In this document: positions 15,231 through 23,800 of the stretch, piece after piece
Layout of the letters: each line of letters starts with the position of its first letter
How positions within the stretch are numbered: position 1 is the first letter of the stretch
Origin: JBBIQS01 sp037442205
GTDB taxonomy: Bacteria > Myxococcota > Myxococcia > Myxococcales > UBA5297
Reading direction: 5' to 3'
Length of the DNA stretch: 64,000 bases
Assembly (NCBI GenBank): GCA_037442205.1
Contig: JBBIQS010000033.1
Span: 14,703 to 78,702 of the forward strand
Made by a program: the position numbers and the translations under genes
The notes under the pieces: generated by a model
Told to the model about the DNA's origin: nothing
The model's input: the letters and a program-made list of their open reading frames with translations, nothing else
The model's database searches: none

Positions 15231-16544
15231 CTACCCGATCGACACCGACTGCTTGTTCTTCCCCAGCACGCGGATCGGCTGGATGGCCATCACCTTCATG
15301 AACACCTTGAGCAGCTCCGGATCGAACTTGTGCCGCATCTCGGTCCACATCAGCGTCAGGGCGATCTCCGGTCCATAGGCGTCGCGGAACGGCCGCTTGC
15401 TGGTCAGCGCGTCGTAGACGCAGCAGATGGCGACCATCTTGGCGTAAACGCTCAGCTGGCCTTTGGGGATGATCATCGAGATGTTCCCACGGCCGTCCTT
15501 CACCGCGGTGCCGAACTCCTGCTTGTGCTCGGCGGTGGCCACCAGCCGCATCAGGTTGCTGCGGTTGAAGTTCTTCTCCGCCAGGATCTGCTTGAGCGTC
15601 TCGTGGTAGGCGCCCTGCAGCTTGTTCTTCTCATCCTGGGAGAGCGCTCCGGCCTTCTTCAGCAGCTTGTCGTCGACCGAGCTCATCCCGGTCTCGTGGA
15701 ACAGGGCGATCAGCCCCACCTCGCGCATCTGCGCCTTGCTGAGCTGCAGCTCGTTGGCGAAGACGATGGCCATCAGCGCCGCGTTCACCTGGTGGAAGAC
15801 GTGGTACTCCGCCTCCTCGCGCATCGAGGTCATGCCCAGGAAGTGGCTGCGCTGCTCGTAGCTGACGTCCACCAGATCCTGGACCACCCGGCCGGCCTTG
15901 GCCGCCGGGATCGGCTTGCCGCCCTTGATCCCCTCGATGTACTGCCGCAGGAAGTAGACCGCCCGGGCGTAGCAGGTGAGCGCGTACTTCTTGCGGTCCA
16001 CCTTCTGCTCGTCGGGGTTGGCCAGGTCGTCCTTGTCCAGCTTCTCCTTGAGCCGGCTGTACTTGGTCAGCTTCATCTGGACCAGCTTCTTGCCCGCCAG
16101 CCCGTCCTCCTCCGCCGCCTTGGACTGGTCCTTGGCGAAGATGGAGAGGAAGTTCTTCAGCTCCTGCGGGTTGACCGGCCGCACCAGTGAGAAGCCGCCC
16201 ACGTCCTTGGAGCGCATCTCCTCCTCGAGCTGGCGCACGTTGTCCAGGGAGTTGGCGTCCACCTTGACCAGCATTCCGTTGAGGTAGAAGGCGCCCTTGA
16301 CCGCCTGCAGCTCGAGCTTTCCGTCGACGGCGATGATCTGGTTGATGTTGTCCTGCAGCTGGGTCAGCGGCTTGGCGAAGATGGCGTTGTCCGGGTCGTA
16401 GAGCCGGACCGAGCGCACCAGCATGTACAGCGAGCTGACCATCTGCCGGGCCATGGTCTGCAGCTTCTCGGAGTAGTCGCGGCCGGTCTCGGAGAGGTTC
16501 TCGGCGCGCTCGCCCTCGTTGCGGGTGATCTTGATGTCGGCCAT
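15231..16544 (-). CDS. degenerate HD-GYP-like protein with an N-terminal module shared with its neighbour
   Basis: 437 residues from ATG at 16544 (AAGGTCG upstream); a longer start at 16565 is possible. The second half aligns with HD-GYP cyclic-di-GMP phosphodiesterases: HVFHQVN, LIALFHETGM, GAYHETLKQIL and VYDALTSKRPFRDAY. Key residues have changed: the HD pair is HE, the GYP loop is missing, and the Asp of the ADxYDALT motif is Cys. The first 130 residues resemble the N-terminus of the HEAT protein encoded just upstream. No signal peptide or membrane span is seen. It is likely a binding or scaffold protein rather than an active phosphodiesterase; this is inferred from the lost residues. Confidence 0.87.
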   Translation of the reverse strand: MADIKITRNEGERAENLSETGRDYSEKLQTMARQMVSSLYMLVRSVRLYDPDNAIFAKPLTQLQDNINQIIAVDGKLELQAVKGAFYLNGMLVKVDANSLDNVRQLEEEMRSKDVGGFSLVRPVNPQELKNFLSIFAKDQSKAAEEDGLAGKKLVQMKLTKYSRLKEKLDKDDLANPDEQKVDRKKYALTCYARAVYFLRQYIEGIKGGKPIPAAKAGRVVQDLVDVSYEQRSHFLGMTSMREEAEYHVFHQVNAALMAIVFANELQLSKAQMREVGLIALFHETGMSSVDDKLLKKAGALSQDEKNKLQGAYHETLKQILAEKNFNRSNLMRLVATAEHKQEFGTAVKDGRGNISMIIPKGQLSVYAKMVAICCVYDALTSKRPFRDAYGPEIALTLMWTEMRHKFDPELLKVFMKVMAIQPIRVLGKNKQSVSIG

Positions 16545-16593
16545 CGACCTTGACCTCGTCGGCACAGGCGCCGAAAGGGCGCCGCAGCGCCGG

Positions 16594-18348
16594 TTACGCC
16601 ATCTCCAGGGCCTTCTTGACGTTGAACAGCGCGCGGCGGGCGGCGGAGACCACCTCGGACTCGTTGCCCTTGTCGTCGATCACCGCCTGCAGCGCCTTGT
16701 AGGAGGGGATGGAGGGCATCGCCGACAGGCCGGCGACGGCCAGCAGCTTGTCCTCCTTGATCTTGCCCCGGCGCAGCAGGCTCTTCTGAATCAGCAGCTG
16801 CCCGAAGTAGGCCAGCGCCGCCGGCTGCTCGGTGGAGCCCAGCGCCACGAAGATGGCCTCCTTCTCCGGCATCTCGCGCTTGTCGAACTCCTCCGACTTG
16901 ACGACGCCGATCAGGTCGGCGGCCGCCTTGTCGGCAGCCGAGTTGCGCAAGACCTTGGCCGCCTGGATCCGCATCTGCGGGTTGCTGTCGCTGAGCGCCG
17001 AGACGATGAACCGGCGGCACTGCTCGGACTTGGAGCGCGAGAGGATGGCCAGCACCTCCAGGCGCACCGCCAGGTTGGGGTTCTTCAAGGTCTCCCCGAA
17101 GTACTTCATCTTGTCGGGGAAGTCGCACTTGTCGATGATGTAGATCATGTCGCGGACCATCTGCGACTTCTCGCTCTGCAGCCGGCGCAGGAACGGGTCG
17201 GCGTCGTTCTTGCCCAGCGCCGCCAGCGCGTCGCAGATCAGCGGCCGGTTCTCCTGGACCTCGATCGTCTCCAGGATCTCCAGCAGCGGCGGGATGGCCT
17301 CGCGTTCGAGCACGCCCAGGTAGCTTCTGACCTCGGCCGGGTTGCGGGCCTTGCCGGTGTTGAGGATCTCGCCCACTCGCCGCAGGCGCTGCTCCTCGCC
17401 CATCTTGGTCTGCAGGAACTTGCGCAGCCGGGCTCCCTGGGCCGCCAGGTTGGCGTTGCGCTCCAGGCTGCGCAGCTTGACCACCAGGGCGTTGATGGTG
17501 GCGAAGTCCTCCTGCATCAGCATCGAGTCCACCAGCTGCAGCAGCACCTCCTCGAAGGCCGCCTCGTTCTCGAAGCCGGCCTCCTCCAGCACCTGGAAGA
17601 TGGCGGCGGAGAGCTTGGGGAACAGCCGGACCTCCTCGTCCTCCTTGAGGTCCTGCTGCAGCTTCTTGACCAGCTTGTCGTCGGCGGTCACTCCGGAGAC
17701 CACCGCTCCGCGCACCTGATCCACGCCCTCCAGCTTCATCTCCAGGTCTTCCGAGGAGACGCGGGCGAAGCGCAGGTAGTCGTCGCTGGTGGAGCGCAGC
17801 CGGCTGTAGAGGTAGCCGACGATCTTGTCGACCTCGACCGCCACCTCCTCCTCGTCCTTCTCGCCGACAGAGAAGCCTTCCACCACGATGTACTCGATGT
17901 TCTCGAAGCCGGCCTTCCACAGCTGAGCCAGGATGTCCTCGGTGCGGGTCGGGTCGCTGAGGGCGATGAGCACGAACTTGAGGAACTCGTCGGCGGTCAG
18001 TGTGGGCCGGAAGATCAGGTGGCGGATGCCGTCGCGGAAGAACTTGTAGGGGAGGTTGTCGTTGTCGCTGGCCTCGAGGAGCGTCTGCTTGAACATCGAG
18101 AAGCACTGGGCTTCGACCTTGAGCGACAGAGCGCCGTGCTTCTCGCCGTACTTCTGCACCGCCTCGAAGGCCTTCTGCAGGAACTCGGGGTAGCGGCTGG
18201 TGTTGTGGCGGTAGATGCCGATGTTCTTGATGCCCTTGGCCAGGTGGAAGGCGAACTCCTTGGCCAGCTCCAGCTTCTCCTTGTTCTCGGGCAGCGAGAG
18301 CGGATCGATCTCGGCGTTCTCGGCAGGCTTGGCGGCAGCTTTTGCCAT
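16594..18348 (-). CDS. HEAT-repeat protein
   Basis: 584 residues from ATG at 18348 with GAGGA upstream. After an acidic lead comes a helical domain (about 20-150, with GIYRHNTSRYPEFLQ and RPTLTADEFLKF). The second half, from about 330, is built of HEAT-like helical pairs such as PPLLEILETIEVQENRPLIC and NLAVRLEVLAILSRSK. HEAT solenoids are protein-protein interaction scaffolds. The degenerate HD-GYP gene starts 50 bases downstream on the same strand and shares the N-terminal module, so the two probably act in one complex. Cytoplasmic; function unknown. Confidence 0.85.
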   Translation of the reverse strand: MAKAAAKPAENAEIDPLSLPENKEKLELAKEFAFHLAKGIKNIGIYRHNTSRYPEFLQKAFEAVQKYGEKHGALSLKVEAQCFSMFKQTLLEASDNDNLPYKFFRDGIRHLIFRPTLTADEFLKFVLIALSDPTRTEDILAQLWKAGFENIEYIVVEGFSVGEKDEEEVAVEVDKIVGYLYSRLRSTSDDYLRFARVSSEDLEMKLEGVDQVRGAVVSGVTADDKLVKKLQQDLKEDEEVRLFPKLSAAIFQVLEEAGFENEAAFEEVLLQLVDSMLMQEDFATINALVVKLRSLERNANLAAQGARLRKFLQTKMGEEQRLRRVGEILNTGKARNPAEVRSYLGVLEREAIPPLLEILETIEVQENRPLICDALAALGKNDADPFLRRLQSEKSQMVRDMIYIIDKCDFPDKMKYFGETLKNPNLAVRLEVLAILSRSKSEQCRRFIVSALSDSNPQMRIQAAKVLRNSAADKAAADLIGVVKSEEFDKREMPEKEAIFVALGSTEQPAALAYFGQLLIQKSLLRRGKIKEDKLLAVAGLSAMPSIPSYKALQAVIDDKGNESEVVSAARRALFNVKKALEMA

Positions 18349-18664
18349 GGGAGGATCCTCGGCGACGGCAGTGGCGAAAATGCTACCACGCTCTCCGAGC
18401 GAGGGTCGGAGCGCCCGCCCTTTCCGCCTCAATCCCGGGTGGTACACTCGCCCCCGGCGTGCCCAATTCGCCGCAGCGGCGGTGGATTTCGCGCTGCCGC
18501 CGCTCCGGGGAGCGCCGCAAGCCGGCGATATTGCTGGCCTCTGCCGCCGGGCGTGGGGATTGCACAACCGCCGCCGACGGCGGGTGAAAGAACCTGCGGG
18601 GTACTTCGTACGTTCACAGGGGCGCCAAGCTCTTCAGTTGTGGCCTTGGACTCGGGAGGTCGTC
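18349..18664. other. divergent intergenic region, HEAT gene to subtilase gene
   Basis: This 316-base gap separates two diverging genes. A minus-strand TAGCAT at 18380-18385 and a plus-strand TACACT near 18440 are possible -10 elements without good -35 partners. An AGCGGCGG/CCGCCGCT hairpin and a CCGCCG/CGGCGG hairpin lie in the presumed subtilase leader. I checked for a cyclic-di-GMP or cobalamin riboswitch core and saw neither. No gene is supported here. Confidence 0.4.
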
Positions 18665-20485
18665 ATGGCGGTGCGAACCAGCGGCTCGGCGGTGCCGATG
18701 TTCTTGCTGTCGAGTCTGGCGGTGGTGGGGGCGGCGGCGGCGCTGGCGACCTGCTCCGGCCGTGCCGGCGGTCACAAGAGCGCTGGGCCGCAGGCCGCCG
18801 CGGATCTGAACTCGGGCGAGCTGGTGGCCGACACCATCGTCGTCGACTTCCAGGACGGCACCACCAAGGCCACCTACGACGAGTTGGAGAAGGGCTGGGG
18901 CATCGACCTGGAGTTCAACAGCGTCGAGGGGACGCAGGACGGCATCACCATCGGCAGGGTCGACCCGGCCCGGCGCGAGGCGCTGCTGGAGAAGATCCGC
19001 CAGGACCCGCGGGTGGAGCGGGCCGAGGCGCTGGTGCGAGTGCACGCCGACTTTGTTCCCAACGACCCGCAGTTCAAGGCGCAGTGGAACCTGCAACTGA
19101 TCGGCATGCCCGACGCCTGGGAGGTGTCCGCCGGCGAAGGGGTGACGGTGGCGGTGATCGACACCGGCATCGCCTACGAGGACGCCGGCGAGTTCAGGAC
19201 GGTGCCGGATCTGAAGGGCGCGCGCTTCGTCCAGGGGTACGACTTCGTCAACGACGACGAGCACGCCAACGACGACCACGGACACGGCACTCATGTCGCC
19301 GGGACCATCGCCCAGGTGACCCACAATGGCGAGGGCGTGGCGGGGATCGCCTACAAGGCCACGCTGATGCCGATCAAGGTGCTCGACGCCAATGGCTCGG
19401 GGACCAGCGCCGACGTCGCCGATGGCATCCGCTTCGCCGCCGACCACGGGGCCAAGGTGATGAACCTGTCGCTGGGCGGTGGCGCCCGCTCCCAGGTGAT
19501 GGCCGACGCGGTGGCCTACGCCCGCAAGAAGGGCGTGCTGGTGGTGTGCGCCGCCGGCAACGGCGGTCGGGGAGTGGTCGAGTTCCCGGCGGCCTATCCC
19601 GGGGCGCTGGCGGTGAGCGCCGTCGGCCCGACCGGCGAGCTGGCCAGCTACTCGAGCTGGGGCAAGGAGCTGGACATCGCCGCGCCCGGCGGTGATAAGC
19701 GGCTGCGCGGGCGCGAGGAGGACGGCATCCTGCAGAACACCATCGCCCCCGGCAATCCCGGCCGGAGCGTCTACGCCTGGTTCAACGGCACCTCGATGGC
19801 CACTCCCCACGTGGCCGGGGTGGCGGCGCTGCTGTTCGCCGCCGGGGCCTCGACGCCCGAGGAAGTGGAGCAGGCGCTGTTCGCTGGCGCCGACCACGCC
19901 AGGAGCGGGGAGTGGAGCGAGCGGTTGGGACACGGGGTGCTCAACGCCAAGGGCGCGCTGCAGGCGCTGGGCGCCACGCCGGGCGGGAGCGGCTGGTGGA
20001 AGAGGCTGGCCAGCCTGCTGCTGGCGATCGCCCTGTGGCTGGTGACGCGGATGAGCCTGCCCAGGATGTTCCGCGCCGGCTTCAAGCCCGGGGCCGGGTT
20101 CATCGGGGCGCTGCTGCTGTCGGCGATGGGGCTGTTCTTCCTGCCGTGGCTCGGGCTGGGCAGCGTGCCAGGGCTGTCGGCGCTCTCCAAGCCGGCGACC
20201 GAGTGGGGCAACTGGCTCTTGGGCAGCGGGAACTGGCTGTTCTCCAGCGCGGCGCTGCCGATCCTGCTGGCGATGATCGGGCTGCGGCGGGGCATGGCGC
20301 GCGGAGCGCTGGCCGGCTTCTCGATCGGCCTGGCGGCGGTACTGCTGGTCAAGGCGTTCACCGGCGCGGGAGTGGCCTGGCTGTCGTCCTCGGTGCTGGC
20401 GGCGATCTTCCTGGCGCTCAACGCCTTCATGGCGCTGCTGATGGCGCGGGCGGTGATGCACAGCGCCGGCCGAGGCGAGCGATGA
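18665..20485 (+). CDS. subtilisin-like (S8) serine protease with a four-helix C-terminal membrane domain
   Basis: 606 residues. An N-terminal secretion signal ends near Cys30 (LATCSG, an imperfect lipobox) and is followed by an inhibitor-I9-like propeptide region (about 45-130). The catalytic domain has the full triad: Asp166 in VIDTGIA, His207 in HGHGTHVAG and Ser377 in FNGTSMATPHVAG. CAAGNGG supplies the oxyanion Asn. After about residue 440 come four hydrophobic helices, so the protease is tethered to the inner membrane and faces outward. GGGAGG precedes the ATG. It overlaps a 72-residue gene by four bases. Subtilases with a membrane tail are unusual; a processing role rather than bulk digestion is suggested but unproven. 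Confidence 0.92.
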   Translation: MAVRTSGSAVPMFLLSSLAVVGAAAALATCSGRAGGHKSAGPQAAADLNSGELVADTIVVDFQDGTTKATYDELEKGWGIDLEFNSVEGTQDGITIGRVDPARREALLEKIRQDPRVERAEALVRVHADFVPNDPQFKAQWNLQLIGMPDAWEVSAGEGVTVAVIDTGIAYEDAGEFRTVPDLKGARFVQGYDFVNDDEHANDDHGHGTHVAGTIAQVTHNGEGVAGIAYKATLMPIKVLDANGSGTSADVADGIRFAADHGAKVMNLSLGGGARSQVMADAVAYARKKGVLVVCAAGNGGRGVVEFPAAYPGALAVSAVGPTGELASYSSWGKELDIAAPGGDKRLRGREEDGILQNTIAPGNPGRSVYAWFNGTSMATPHVAGVAALLFAAGASTPEEVEQALFAGADHARSGEWSERLGHGVLNAKGALQALGATPGGSGWWKRLASLLLAIALWLVTRMSLPRMFRAGFKPGAGFIGALLLSAMGLFFLPWLGLGSVPGLSALSKPATEWGNWLLGSGNWLFSSAALPILLAMIGLRRGMARGALAGFSIGLAAVLLVKAFTGAGVAWLSSSVLAAIFLALNAFMALLMARAVMHSAGRGER

Positions 20486-20700
20486 AGCTCAAAGGCACGA
20501 TCCGCCGCGAGGACCTGGAGGGCGGCTACATCGTCCTGCTGGCCGAGGACGGGCAGCGCTATCTGCTGGGCGGCGCCACCAAGGCCCTGCGCCACGAGGG
20601 GCTCAAGGTCGAGCTCGAGGGCGAAATCGATCCCGGCGGGGTCTCGATCGGCAACACCGGCGAGCCGCTATTCCGGGTCAAGAAGGCCAACAAGTTGTGA
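20482..20700 (+). CDS. small beta-rich protein coupled to the subtilase
   Basis: 72 residues. The ATG overlaps the subtilase stop as ATGA, so translation is coupled. The sequence alternates strands and turns (GTIRREDLEGGYIVLLAEDG, then a GLKVELEGEID strand pair) in a pattern like a small OB or SH3 barrel. No signal peptide, so it should be cytoplasmic. It could bind or regulate the membrane tail of the protease, but no family is recognised. It is too short and overlapping to be noticed in most gene calls. Confidence 0.75.
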   Translation: MKLKGTIRREDLEGGYIVLLAEDGQRYLLGGATKALRHEGLKVELEGEIDPGGVSIGNTGEPLFRVKKANKL

Positions 20701-20715
20701 CTTGGGTCACCGCCG

Positions 20716-20743
20716 TTCACTTCTGTTGGCTGCCTACTACTAG
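20716..20743 (+). promoter_or_regulatory. candidate promoter of the 2261-residue lipoprotein gene
   Basis: TTCACT at 20716-20721, a 16-base spacer and TACTAG at 20738-20743. Transcription would start near 20750, just before the folded leader. A second -10-like TAGACT at 20751-20756 is an alternative. Moderate match only. Confidence 0.4.
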
Positions 20744-20755
20744 GCGAAGGTAGAC

Positions 20756-20822
20756 TGAGGACCTTCGTCCGGCTTCTGCCGGGAGAACGCCCGAGCAGCG
20801 GGGCTCGGGCAATCGGTCCTCG
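20756..20822 (+). promoter_or_regulatory. predicted three-way-junction 5' leader of the lipoprotein gene
   Basis: An outer stem pairs GAGGACC (20757-20763) with GGTCCTC (20815-20821) and encloses two hairpins. One is TCCGGC/GCCGGG with a TTCT loop (20768-20783); the other is a perfect eight-pair GCCCGAGC/GCTCGGGC (20789-20810). The start codon follows 14 bases after the outer stem. The nested layout looks like a regulatory RNA fold, but no named riboswitch is recognised. Confidence 0.45.
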
Positions 20823-20835
20823 TGAGGGCTTCGCC

Positions 20836-23800
20836 ATGAATCGCCGTCTCCTCCTGGTCGCCGGGTTGATCCTGGCTGGCGCCGGATGCACCAGCGACGT
20901 TCCGCACTCCAACCCGTACGATCCCCAGTCGCCGACCACGGCCCAGGCCAAGTCGCGGCTGGTGGGACGGGTTTCGTTGGAGGGCAAGGGCGACGCCGAC
21001 GATCGCTCGGGGGTGCGGGTGGCGCTGACGGCGTTGGGCCTGGAGTCCTCCACCGTCGCCGACGGGAGCTGGACGCTGGATCAGGTCCCGCCCGGAACCT
21101 GGTCGCTGGAGGTGTCGAAGGAGGGCTACCGGACCGGCACCATCTACCCGGTGGTGGTGACTCTCGACCAGGGCGGCGCCGAGGTTCAGGTGCCGGCCAT
21201 CGGGTTGCAGCGGTCGCGCGGGTCGGTGCGCGGCAAGGCGCTGCTCGAGGGCGAGGACGTCAGCGCCGGCATCTCGGTGTCGCTCTCCAACGGCGCTGGC
21301 TCCGGCCAGACCGACGCCACGGGCGAGTTCGTGCTCTCGGGGATCGCCAGCGGCACCTACGAGGTCAGCTACTCCAAGGTGGCCTTCCGCGACGTCCGGG
21401 TCGGAAACGTAGTGGTGGCGCCCGACGGGACCACCGTGCTGGCCCCGGTGACCCTCTCCTCGAACCCGGGATCGCTCAGCGGCCGGGTAATCGTGCGCGG
21501 CGCGGCCAACAGCGACGGCGTGCTGGTGACCGCCGACGGCATGACCTTGGGCGGCCACCACAACGTGGTGCAGGTGACCACCGCCGCCGATCCCAGCGGT
21601 CAGAAGCCGGACGGGTCGTTCACGCTGTCCAACGTGGCGGCCGGCCTCTACAACGTCATCTTCACCAAGGACAACTACATCACCGAGCAGGTCTCGGTGG
21701 CGGTCACGCCGGAGAAGGAGAGCGTGCTGGCCCCGGTGACCATGACCGGCGCCGTGGGGGCGCTGACCGGAACGGCCACCCTGGCCGGAGCCCTCGACCA
21801 CTCGGGGATCGAGGTGTCGCTGACCCCGCAGCCGACCACGGCCAACCCCAACCCCTCGGTGGCGGCGGCGGCCATCACCGACAGCGCGGGCACCTGGCGG
21901 CTGGAGGGGCTGCCGGTGGGCAACTACGACCTCCTCTACAAGAAGCGGCCCGGCTACCAGGACAAGACTGGCACGGCCACGGTGGTGCGCGATGCGGTGG
22001 TGTCCGCCGGCGCCGTGGTGCTCGCCGAAATCCCCGGTGAGATCAGAGGCCGGGTGCTGCTGGAGGGCTTCGCCGCCGGGGCCGATCTCTCGGGCACCTC
22101 GGTGCGCCTCGACGGCCATCCGGCGGTGACCACCGACGCCCAGGGCAACTACTCGGTCACCGGCAGCGGCGGCGCCCACCTGCTGCACGTCACGCGCACC
22201 GGCTACACCGAGGCCAAGGTCCAGGTGGCCATCGCCGCCGGCGACATCCTGACCCTCGACGACGTGACCCTGGCCAAGGCCCGCGGCAGCGTCTTCGGGA
22301 TCCTGGCGGTCGAGGAGCGCTCCGACGCCTCGGGAGTGCTGGTGACGCTCTCCAGCGCCACCGAGCCCTCGTTCACCGCGCTCACCGACTCGCGCGGGGC
22401 CTTCCGCTTCTCCGGCGTGCCGGTGGGCACCTGGCAGCTCGACGCCAGCCTGCCCAATTACCTGGGCATCCCCACCGCCACCGCCACCGTGGCCGCCAAC
22501 CTCGACACCGAGGCCCCCTCGGCCACCGCCCCCGCGGCCAGCAGGACCCTGTCGCTGCGCCGCGACGCCGCCATCCTGGGAACGGTCCACTACAGCGCCG
22601 GCAGCGATCAGTCGGGCGTGAACGCCGACCTCTCTGGCGCCGACGTCAACGGGGTGGTGGTCCACCTCACCGCCCGCAGCGATGTTTCCGGGGCCTTCTC
22701 CTTCACCGGGTTGCCGCCGGGCGGCTATCGGCTCTCCCTCGCGCTGCAGGACTACGAGGCCGCCGACCTGGGCTCGGTGGCGCTGGCCGCCGGGCAGACG
22801 GTGACCCTGGGGGCGGCGAGCCTTTCCCGCTCCCGCGGCGACGCCGCCGGCCAGTTCCTGCTTACCGGCGCCTCCAGCCACGACAACATCAAGGTCACCC
22901 TCTCCGGAACCGGGGCCATCGCCGGCACGACGGTCAGCGTCCTGACCGATCCTCTCGGCAACTTCTCCGCCGCCGGCCTGCCGGTGGGCACCTACAGCGT
23001 CGCCGCCACCAAGGCCCCGGACTGGGCCTCGCAGACCGGCTCGCTCACCGTCACCCGCAACGCGGTCGGCCAGCTGGTCGGCTCGCCGCTGTCGCTGACC
23101 GTGATCTCCACCGCCAGCGTCGCCGGCAAGGTGACGGTCGAGAAGGGCGCCACCGCCGGAACCTCGGTGCGACTGCAGGGCAAGGACCTGCGCGGAGTGG
23201 CGGTCGATCTCACGGCCCAGTCGGACGCCACCGGCGCCTTCCTCTTCTCCAACCTGGTGGGCGGCGACTACCAGCTCGGCTATTCGCGCACCGGCTTCGA
23301 GGCCACCTCCTCCACCGCCTTCCGGGTGGCCAGCGCCGCGGCGGTGACCGCCCCCGACGTCGTGCTGCGGGTGCTGCGCGGGACGGTCAGCGGAACAGTG
23401 AAGCTCGACCCGGGCACGGTGGTGGGCTTCGCCGTCGGCACCGATTTCTCGGGAGCGCGGGTGGCGCTGCTCGATGAGACCGGGGCCGAGGTGGATCGCA
23501 CCGTCACCGACGCCAGCGGCGCCTTCCAGTTCCGGGCCGTTGCCGTCAGCCTGGTCACCGGCCTGAGCCACACCGTCAATGCCTCGCTCGACCACTTCAA
23601 GACCGCCAGCGCCCAGGTGCAGGTGGCCGCCAATGGAAACACTCCGGTCGGCCCGCTGACCCTGCTGCTACAGCCCGGCTCGATGACCGGCTTTGCCTAC
23701 CTCAACGACAACGTCGGCAACTCCGGGCGCAACGCCGACAGCACCGGGATCGCGGTCTCGGTCTCCGGCGTGGCCTACAACGGAGTGACCTACAGCAAGG

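Noticed and set aside
18441..18664. Cyclic-di-GMP (GEMM) or cobalamin riboswitch before the subtilase gene
   Set aside because: Only the GCACAACC-like start resembles GEMM; the remaining conserved loops are not present. No cobalamin core either.
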